This document shows, piece after piece, positions 55,116 to 64,000 of a DNA stretch of 64,000 nt (position 1 is the first letter of the stretch; each line of letters begins with the position of its first letter). The DNA lies in the NCBI GenBank assembly GCA_028023455.1, contig JAQFVV010006354.1:2121615-2185614 (forward strand). Direction: 5' to 3'. Made by a program: the position numbers and the translations under genes. This DNA is from Epiperipatus broadwayi. Taxonomy: Eukaryota > Onychophora > Udeonychophora > Euonychophora > Peripatidae. The notes under the pieces were generated by a model. That model was given only the letters and a program-made list of their open reading frames with translations. It ran no database searches and was not told the DNA's origin.

Positions 55116-56997
55116 AAATGCAACACTTTGAAACTGATTTCAGATTACTTTAAAGTGAAAAATTGGTTTAGACCAATAAATAGCAATAAATGAACTAAAC
55201 ATTGTAAAGTGATTCAATTCGCTACACCTAAAATAAATATACAATTTTATTACAAAATTTCAGTTATTTGTAGGTCCAATTGTGTGTGTGTATATTGTAT
55301 TTAACATTATAATGGGCCAGATATTTCCACAAGAGAAAGGAGCCCATCTCACTATGATCAGACCTAGTGTCATCTGGTAGGATGCTATCAATGGTGTGGT
55401 GAAATACATAACCTATGATTTTATCTACCTCCAATGCTCTAGTTTTGTATTTCCTTGTTAAATTTAGATACAATTTGGACTAGTTCATCCACATCTCACC
55501 TCCTTTCTGGCTCCATTTTGTCTCAATATTCAAACTCAGAAATAATTCTGCCTTTTACTCTCTTCAGGGAAGAACTTATACAAGTCAGCACCTGTTGCAT
55601 CTCTTTATAAGTTACAATTTAATTATCCACCAAAGTATATTTCAGAGTTATTATATAAGAGTGAAGTGCATGTGTATACATATCCTAGGTTACCAGATGA
55701 TTGAATGCAAGATAATTTTAATAAACTAGAAAACAGTTTGATATGAATAAATTCTATAACATTTATTAGATAACAAAACAAAGTAAAATGGAAAGTAAAA
55801 CTCTTTAATAAAGGTAAAACAGTATAATTATATGCATAAAGGATGTATTTCTACCATGTCAATGATTAATATATATTTACAATTTCAAACCCTGACCCGA
55901 TTGTAGAAATGCATGACATGACACAAATAATTTTAAAACCAAAAAAAAATCATTGTTATTACAATGACTGTAAATCTAAATAGCTAATTTAAGATATTGT
56001 GGTACATTTTTAGTAGCATCATTGTCCAGTTCAAATTAATGGTGTTTGATCTTCTTGGGCACCCCAACTATGTATAATACCCTACTGATGAGAGAAAAGA
56101 GCATGTGTATAAGAAGATTAGTTATTTACACTGAAGAAACATACACATAACAATTATTAGTTAACAACAAACAAATAATTTAAACTCTGCCCTGTAATGA
56201 GTGTATGCACTTAATATAGAATAATCTTAAAGATCTTACCTTATCCCATATTATGATAAACAATGTCATGTTGCTACTGAGGGAAATGATCTAAACTTTA
56301 TTTTAAACATAAACAAAAAAAATTATCTAATATAATGATATCCCCCACTTGGGACTCTTGCAAGTTATAAACAATCATGATTCCAAGTGTGAAAATAAAT
56401 AAAAAATAAAAAAATTACAAATATATATAAGGTAAGAATGCATCACAAAATCTAAAACTTTCATTAAATCATCTTGGTGAATATTCATGAGTTCAGCAAC
56501 AATGTTCTTTATGAGTATAGTCTATCTCTTTTCAGACTGCTATCCTTAGGGATGAATTCATCACTCATTGGGATCCTTATATAACACACTCAAACACTGT
56601 CTCTTAATCCATGTAGACATTTCATGTAGGACAATTGGTGTTTCTTTAGATGTTACACAAGTGAGCAAATGAAGTCACTGTGCCTCCAGAGTCAGAATAA
56701 TGACACTCAGCCCTATGGCACTAGTAATTTAGCCAGAATACATCATACAGTGTTTTATAATAGAATTAAATTTTCTCTATTTGCATTTTGGAATTTAATT
56801 ATATGCAAGATAAATTACTTCATTACTTTGTTTGACTGCAGATGATGTTTCATTCCTTTTCTATTTGTGTTAGAATAATATTGTTACTTCTCCAATATCA
56901 ATTTGAAAACAATTCACTTATTTTATTAAGCCGCACAAATTTATCAAGCTTCACTAGGTGAAAAATATGAGATAAAATGATAATTGCTCCACTATCA
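55116..56997. other. AT-rich DNA with no recognised gene
   Basis: 55260-55620 and 56460-56720 are G+C-richer patches without a convincing frame. The 69-codon minus frame at 55264-55473 is of unknown nature. A G9 run lies at ~55091. Confidence 0.45.
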
Positions 56998-56998
56998 A

Positions 56999-57084
<86 letters not shown>
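56998..57084. repeat. (AT)n with weak palindromic edges
   Basis: Two AT runs split by one G at 57040. AATCAT, ATGAT and ATCAT at the edges alternate strand, only 5-6 bp each. Confidence 0.8.
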
Positions 57085-59324
57085 TGTGATGGTATTATAA
57101 AACCATTATATTGTCTTCCTAATATACTATTCTCTGAAATGAAATATAATCAATTTATATGACAACTATATACTTAAATAATAAATAAATAAATAATAAA
57201 TGAAACTTTTCATTACAAACTTTATTATAATTTATTATTTATCTCTCTAACTATATAAATGTTCAAATATATATTATAAATTTTTCAGAAACTTTATAAA
57301 GATATCATTTTACATGTATGGATATGTAGAATTAATTTTACTGACTTTTGCATTTGAAATAGTAATATAGTTGATTAGAGCTGCATTTTATATTTAGTAT
57401 TCATAAATATAAAGATCCATATTTCAATTTCTATGTTAAGAGTGTCATTGGTAGGGTGTTATCTAAAGAAAAACAAAAACAATACTACTCAAATTATGTT
57501 AAATAATAAACTGTGTACTATTAAGAAATGTTAGACTTATTTGAGAAGATTAAAATAAAGTTTACATTTTTCTAAAAGTCATTTATGTAATGGAAACAGT
57601 TTAACATATAAGTAAGTTATAATTGTATGATATTGTCAAATTTCACTTGCAAAATATTAAATATCATTATATAGACATAATGGTTATTATATTACTTTTG
57701 TACAGTCATTTGCAACATCACTTATATAAGAAATAGTGTTTTAAATCTTTACTCAATTATTGACTAATATAGAATAATTGGTTTTATCTTATAAATGAGT
57801 TGATTATATATGATAATATAACTTTGTATGTTAAATTACTCTATATAGACATTATTTTTTGATAAAATAATGTATTTAAATCGAAAAGTTATTTTTATAT
57901 ATGTGACCTTTAATTTGACTCATACACAACAATTTTTTTAATAAATAAATTATTAAAATTATTTTTTTAAATAACTTACAAAATATAAATACATTACAAA
58001 TTTATTTAGAGAAAAGAAATATACTTTTTCTGTATGCTAAGATAACATAAATTTTTGGTACATAAATTTAATTTTACATTTTCAGACAGTGTGTAAAATG
58101 AATGTAATCATATTTGGATAAGATCATTGTTAAATTGAAATTATTTTTATTTAGAAAATTAATTTTTCATAGTAATATATAATGCTGAATTACAAATTAA
58201 TTTATAAATTCAATGGACAATTTTAAAACATTATTACTTATGTTTCACTTTTATAATTATTTGTCCTTTCAATTTTTAAAACTTTTGACATTGAAAAAGG
58301 GAGTGAAATATATAGTCTATTGTAATTGTTGAATTTCATGAAAAAAACAATATTAGAGAACAAAATAATTGTCAGCTACAAACTTTTATTATTTTTTGTA
58401 AAGTAATTTGGGCTTCTCACTCATTACAAATTACATTTAAATTAATAAAAATAACAAACTGGCTTGTAACAGTTGTTTCATTACTCGCAATAATCTGAAT
58501 AATTAGATTAATTTGTAAAAGGTAAAAAAAAAATTAATTCAAGGTATGAATATGTTTCCATTTTTAGAATTTATTTTCAAAACTATTTTTTTAAAAAAAG
58601 TTACTTATGTATTATGTCAGTAAAGTATATTAAATCTGAAATTTATCAAATGATTATCCCAGTAAGTTTCATTAAATCCACATCTTGTTTAAAATAATCA
58701 ACTAAATGTGAATTTAAATGTAGATATCTGCATATATAGATATCACTTTACATTACTTCATCAATATTGTATGTTTAAACTGTTTCTAAAATCATCATGA
58801 TATTATAAAGATAATTATATTTTAAATTTACTAAACAAAATATTTTTCAAATTAATCTATACAATATGACAAATAAAATATCTATACTATTGTTTCTTGA
58901 CAAATAAAATATGAACAAATCCTTTCATTTTGTACAAATTCCTCTTTAAAATTAATCTTTTAATTAAGTGTTTATATATTTAGTAGATAATGTCCATTCT
59001 TCATTAATAAAATAAAAACTAAAATATATAATCTATATTAATTATTTGAAAGAAAACTAAAAATTACAATACAAGTAGAAGCATATAGAGTATTTAACTG
59101 ACATCCAAGGCAAATCATGGCTGTGAATTTAAATAGAACAGCTATTTTGAAGTAGTAATTTTTTTTCCCCAAAACAAATTAATAAAATTACTTCCTTTAT
59201 ATATTTAAAAAGTAAAGGTATAATAATAACATATTGTTGCAGAATGTTACAGTCTCTCTACAGTCATTTAATTTTTCCAGTACTAAGACAAGCAGTGACT
59301 AAGAATTGATTTTTTTCTATACAT
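57085..59324. other. AT-rich DNA with no recognised gene
   Basis: Nothing recognisable. Confidence 0.5.
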
Positions 59325-59425
59325 TCATTGTTGAGAGGTCAGCATAGCTGCCTTACAAACAGTTGTCCCCGGGTTAGTTGGTTCGCATCTGAGCCGATTC
59401 TACGACCCATGAGAAAAAAGTAGTT
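59325..59425 (+). mobile_element. tRNA-like SINE fragment
   Basis: CATAGCTGCCTTACAAACAG is close to the anticodon arm of the element at 32421 (there GCTGCCTTCCAAGCAG; here the loop CTTACAA gives anticodon TAC). GGTTCGCATCT further on is B-box-like. The following GAGAAAAAAG resembles the text after the 32421 element. The head is too diverged to fold as a tRNA. Confidence 0.55.
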
Positions 59426-59765
59426 CTTGCAATAAAAAAAACTAATGAAACATTATTCTAATAATTATAAATTAATTAATCTGTTGCATTTATGCATGTC
59501 CAGATATTCTATTATTCCCTGTGTATATACATATGTTAAGTGCATTTATCCAGTGTATATTCAAAAGTTACTAAAATAAAAAAAAGATTATTAATTGTTA
59601 TTAATCAACTATTATTTGATTATTATTAAGTGTTAGTATGAATATGAATTCAATACATGTGAGTGTATAATCATTATTTCTTTTGGATAGTTCCTCAACA
59701 TATATTCATTTTTAAAATATTTATAAATAAATGGTCATTTTGGTATGGTTTTATCCTGTTATTCC

Positions 59766-59864
59766 TTCTCTCTCTCTATATATATATATATATGTGTGTG
59801 TGTAAAGATAAATTTGAAAAAAAAATCCTGGGCTTTCAAGGTTATATTATACTCCCCCCCCCCC
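59766..59864 (+). repeat. Compound CT/AT/GT microsatellite and C11 tract
   Basis: CTCTCTCT, then (AT)n, then GTGTGTGTG near 59775-59805, and eleven consecutive C at 59854-59864. No gene. Confidence 0.85.
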
Positions 59865-61187
59865 GGAGACTTCTAAATCGCCCTCATTTGTGCCATAATT
59901 TTAGACCCATTAAAATAAATGAATGATAAAATTTTCCAATTCTAAAAATAATTACTATCTAAAATGTTTAACATTTTTGTAAGCTATTATTTTAATTTAA
60001 AAAGCTTTCAACAAATAAAGTTTTGATAAATAAAATAATTTAAACTAATTCATCATAGTTTATGATTTATAGTAAATCATAAATCTTTAGTTTAATAACA
60101 TTATGATTTCAAATTCTTTTTTCCCTAGTTTGTTTCAAATTTGATTATCAACTTCATTTCTATCAAAACATTTTAATAATGATTAATAACGGTTTAATAT
60201 TGGTAAATTAGGCGCAGTAAAATATTTAAGTTAGTTCCGTTTCACTTTATTTGGTTGACCTTTATTTCCTGTAACTTAAAAACACTTAATAGATATTAAT
60301 TATATAAAAAAGATGGTTATTGTGAAAAAATTAGCCTTTCCAACTTTCGGCGAATGTTATTTTATTGATGCTAAAACGGTATATAAAAATAACACGTTTA
60401 CTAACACTGATGTTAAATTTTATTTAATATTTTAAAATCATTGTGATAAAATGAAATTTGCTTCTAAAATTTAGTTTTTGTAATAACACCTTAAATATTT
60501 ATATGATTCAGTTATTAACTATTAGATATAGAATAATGTTTATTTTAATCGCATTGACAAAGCAATTCTATTTATCCACTATTTGATTAAATTATTTTAA
60601 AGTAAAAAAAAGTGAAATCAGATTTGTATAGTAGAAACCTGTATCATTAGAAAATTTGTTTCTATGAATAAATGATCGAATCGACACATTACATTTAAAA
60701 CTGTGGAAGATTATCACTATTACAAATGATTAAATTAATATCAGATTATATAAGTTGTTATAATTTTTTTAACCTGTTATGTTTTATATAAAGAAACAAA
60801 TCATATAGAGGAAGATGAGGAGAATAAGAAATAGGTTAGTCTTATGAAATAAAATTTCTATCGGGAATTGAAAATCTGACTTTGATAAATTATTTATTCA
60901 TTGACTATTTATTTATACAATTTTATGTGTTCACATGTTTAATAAATATTAAATATAATAAAAATATATAAATATAATAAAAAATAACTATTATTTACAT
61001 CAGTAGTGTACAGTCTATTTCTTATCCTTCTTCTATTTATGATGTTTTTTCTTGCATATAGCTTTCTTTTTTTTTTTTTTGAATAATGAAGAAATACAAT
61101 GAAGCATATAATTTAAAAAAAAAAATAAATTATATTTTTTTATTGACCTACAGAGTAACTTTTGGCCAAACTTAATAATGATAATTA

Positions 61188-61302
61188 AACTAAACCTAAT
61201 ACAAGCGATGGTTGTCTAGCGGTTAGCATAGCAGACTTGCACGTTGCTGGCACGGGTTCGCTTCCCGGTCAACCCTTTGACATATATAACTAAACCTAAT
61301 AC
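61188..61302 (+). mobile_element. 85-bp tRNA-derived SINE with perfect 15-bp target duplication
   Basis: AACTAAACCTAATAC occurs at 61188-61202 and 61288-61302. Between them are 85 bp, almost entirely tRNA-like: A-box TTGTCTAGCGG, anticodon loop CTTGCAC (TGC), B-box GGTTCGCTTCC, TTCCCGGTCAA, then TTTGACATATAT. The start AAGC..TGG and the ending TTTGACA match the element at 32421. Acceptor halves do not pair (GCGATGG against TCAACCC), so this is a retroposon rather than a tRNA gene. Internal Pol III promoter boxes are intact. Confidence 0.88.
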
Positions 61303-62305
61303 TATTAATTTTGTTTTATGATGGAACACAAATTGATTATCTGTTTTATTGTACATAATATTTGCTTCAATGAGCTAGTGTCAGTTATTATAAAAGACAA
61401 TATGTGTCACAATATTTAAATTTTACTGATTGCAAAACAATAATTTCTACATAATACATAATATAAATTATTATAAGTAAATGTTAAAACGAAGTAAAGT
61501 GATTATATTTTCTTAATGTTAGAAATTATCGTACATTTTATACTTTTAATCAAACTAGTGTTTTTTTTTTTAAAAACTATTTTTAAGGGCAGATTAGATT
61601 TGAATTATATAATTGATGATTTCCAAAACAAATTCTTATCACCACTAAAATCAATTTTAGCAACAAAAAAAGAAGTTTATAAATGAAATTATTTATGAGT
61701 AAACTATTTTATTTAAAAAAATAACTGTAAGTAAAGTCAAGGAATGTGTCCAAATCCAACAAAATGTATTATTTATTGATTTTGAAAAGATAATTAGGAT
61801 TGATATTTTTTATGTAACCGGTACTATTAATATTTTTTTTTATATCAGCTATAAAATATGTGTGTATGCATGTATTAATTGATTATGCAGTCAAAGCGGA
61901 CTTTTTACTAAAAAAATGACAGATAAATCTTTTAATATATAAGTATTTTAACTTCTGAGTTAAATTATATTCTAGCTGAAGGACTGTGTATATTGTAACC
62001 AAAAGTTTATTTCAATTATATTGATTTATAAATCGTTTCTCTGATATAAATATTATTCTATAAATCATAGTTTATTGATTGTAGTTGATAATGATAGTCT
62101 GGAGGACTTTTTAGTTATATTATTTTATTTTTAAATAACATCTCATTAGAGAATAATCTGTAGAGATTCTCTGCCTGTTCTGACTTTTACTTTTGTCTGT
62201 TTCATTCTATAGAAGTACATAATTGCTTTTAAATGTCAAACAAGTGAAAAACTAACAAATTTATTTAACAAATCCATTATTTTATAAACTCTGTTTATTT
62301 TATTT
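61303..62305. other. AT-rich DNA with no recognised gene
   Basis: Nothing recognisable. Confidence 0.5.
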
Positions 62306-62309
62306 ACTA

Positions 62310-62311
62310 TA

Positions 62312-62345
<34 letters not shown>

Positions 62346-62350
62346 CCATA

Positions 62351-62391
<41 letters not shown>

Positions 62392-62400
62392 TGGTTGATT
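62310..62400. repeat. AT tracts with imperfect palindromic arms
   Basis: ACCATATCTATAT (from 62344) faces ATATATGAGATGGT (ending ~62396) with a small indel, around (AT)n. Another AT run precedes it. Confidence 0.65.
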
Positions 62401-62595
62401 GTTATTTATATTGGGATTGTCTAAGTGTTGACTGGTTTCTAAAGGATATGCATATTGTACTGAGTGGATGGTTTACCATTAATTATTTCAAAGACAAATA
62501 TCAATTCCTGAAGGAGTAAACACAATATTCACTTTTATTTTTCAAATAAAATTATCTTATGAAAGCAAATTATAAAACTAAATATAACACCATAC

Positions 62596-62787
62596 CTTGA
62601 AATGTATGTATTGCTCCACCACGGCACCTTAGGAAGAGAAGAACATACTCGGAGAATATGTATGTCCAAACGATAGCTATAAAACATATAATTAGCATTG
62701 CATTTCCAGGACATAACTTCTTCTTGGCAGTTGAATTCAACACCATGTTCAAAGCACTTATTTGATTTGTATAAACACGAGCGCCAG
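62596..62787 (-). CDS. Candidate internal exon of an unidentified membrane protein
   Basis: The minus strand has ATAAATAG just before the exon and a donor CAAG followed by GTATGG after it. The 192 bases between are open for 63 codons, with both introns in phase 1, and stops close the frame outside. G+C is strikingly higher than the surroundings. The translation contains ALNMVLNSTAKKKLCPGN, then a strong membrane helix AMLIICFIAIVWTYIFSEYV, then a basic cytoplasmic-like LRCRGG. An overlapping 103-codon frame is less protein-like. I do not recognise the family. No partner exon was found, so the gene would extend beyond or be a pseudogene. Confidence 0.35.
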
Positions 62788-63321
62788 CTATTTATCCAGA
62801 AGATAAATAATGCACTTTGAACTATGGCCACTAATTCAACACCCAAGATACACCCATGACTAGCTCAGTCTATTTTTTTAAATTTATTAACAAAATATTG
62901 TTTCACTTAAATAGTGGTAAAAGAAATGATCGACAAATAAAGTTTTAAGTTTAAAGAGACAATTTATTTTAATTAACATTGATTAACTAATTTTTAATAT
63001 TTTATCAATCTTATTTACTAATATAATACACACACATTTTAAATTAACACACTATAATATATTATGAGAAAGCATTAAATAGTATTCAAAATACATAATA
63101 CAATAAAATCAATATATATGAATGCATGAACACACACAACATTTCAAACCCACATATTAACAGTTCATTTATGTAAGCTATAGAGTTCTTACACTTGACT
63201 CTTGGATCTTTATGAATGCATGACTATTTTAGAAATAAATATAAAAAAAATGTTTTACATAGAATTTTGAACATGGATACATCTTACTGTTTGCTGCTTC
63301 TAATGAACTATTTCTAACCAG

Positions 63322-63435
63322 CTAGATTTGAAGTTTCCTTGTGGAGATTTGATGCTGATTATTCCAAGGCATTTTCTTTAAGACAATTAGATATTGATCA
63401 GCTTCAGGTTGTTACACAGGCATCACTTTTATCTG
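63322..63435 (+). CDS. Candidate internal exon, product unknown
   Basis: A pyrimidine-rich acceptor (TATTTCTAACCAG) precedes 114 bases open for 37 codons, ending at a strong donor CTG followed by GTAGGT. Both introns would be phase 1. The translation includes RFEVSLWRFDADYSKAFSLR and QLDIDQLQVVTQASLLS, balanced in composition and unlike the surrounding AT-rich frames. G+C is raised over 63270-63560. No family was recognised. A transposon fragment is the main alternative. Confidence 0.3.
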
Positions 63436-63559
63436 GTAGGTGGCTGTTTTCATCGGACCTCAGGCTGGAGAAGGTCATATGTTTTGCAAAGTTTTAACAC
63501 TGCATGCTTAATTCTGATATAACTCACTGATAGATTGTACTGAACTGTTATATCAAACT

Positions 63560-64000
63560 CAACTCTAATGCAACTCTGATGCAATTAACTCAACTAACTG
63601 TCAAATAAAAAATTGGCTATTTATGCATACGACATGTTGTCATTTTAATATCCTCCAGCAATATCTGTTGTCAAAATTCGTTTGATAATCTTTTAATTAC
63701 ATGTTTTTGAAGATCATTTAATTAGTAGCCATGAAAATGTGTTGTTTTTATATCTTTAATTAGTATCCATCACTGTGTTTTTAAATATATTTTTTTCCTT
63801 TATTTCATTTTAATATTTACTTTCATGTGTTTTTTTTTCAATATGATTTTAACATGCACATATACACACATTTATTATATATTTTATTAACAAGCTTACA
63901 TTTACGCACATGTATAATTTATTCTAATAAACTCACATGAAAAGAGATTTTTATTATTAGACTTTATGTTACATTTTAACTGATAATAATAAGAAAAAAA
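63560..64000. other. AT-rich DNA with no recognised gene
   Basis: Nothing recognisable up to the window end. Confidence 0.5.

Overview
The window looks like intergenic or intronic DNA from an invertebrate animal nuclear genome. It is extremely A+T-rich (about three quarters or more by eye). It has no bacterial-style gene packing, rRNA or CRISPR array. It holds many long (AT)n tracts, a 669-bp perfect TATC array, animal-type retroelements (RTE-like LINE, Penelope-like, LTR) and tRNA-derived SINEs. Species cannot be fixed from the sequence; arthropod, mollusc and cnidarian are all possible. No complete host gene was recognised. Two short, unusually G+C-rich open stretches with good splice signals near the right end (62596-62787 minus, 63322-63435 plus) are the best host-exon candidates.

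Layout. 1-12800: AT-rich DNA without genes, with the TATC array (7345-8013), a small foldback repeat (9024-9254) and two AT-cored palindromes. 12990-24400: one copy of an old ~2.3-kb repeat (here called R) on the minus strand, split by a structurally complete young LTR retrotransposon (14439-22068, minus) and an adjacent foldback element (22087-22692). The LTR element has ~2.05-kb near-identical LTRs, TG...CA ends, a primer-binding-site candidate and a purine-rich tract. Its only clear protein is a coiled-coil Gag-like one; no pol is visible, so it is probably non-autonomous. 25655-26455: a truncated RTE-like LINE. 27049-31060: a second element with ~150-bp direct terminal repeats and a broken coiled-coil Gag-like gene. 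31165-33530: the second copy of R, on the plus strand; it lacks the LTR element but carries an ~85-90-bp tRNA-Gly-like SINE. Each R copy therefore supplies the empty site for the other's insertion. 36050-39100: a decayed Penelope-like element (RT plus GIY-YIG endonuclease) whose tail was hit by a 1.13-kb foldback element with a 12-bp target duplication. 39486-40085: a 295-bp tandem duplication. 47740-48105: a second Penelope-like endonuclease fossil. 49060-50080: a second member of the foldback family. 54880-55115: a possible mariner fossil. 59325-59425 and 61203-61287: two more tRNA-derived SINEs, the latter with a perfect 15-bp target duplication.

The most unusual recurring signal is that (AT)n tracts sit at the centre of short, perfect or near-perfect palindromes of otherwise unique sequence. 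Arms are 9-20 bp, there are at least eight loci, and the elements at 14439-22068, 22087-22692 and 27049-31060 also abut (AT)n. This points to (AT)n as a hotspot for template switching or snap-back repair and for insertion.
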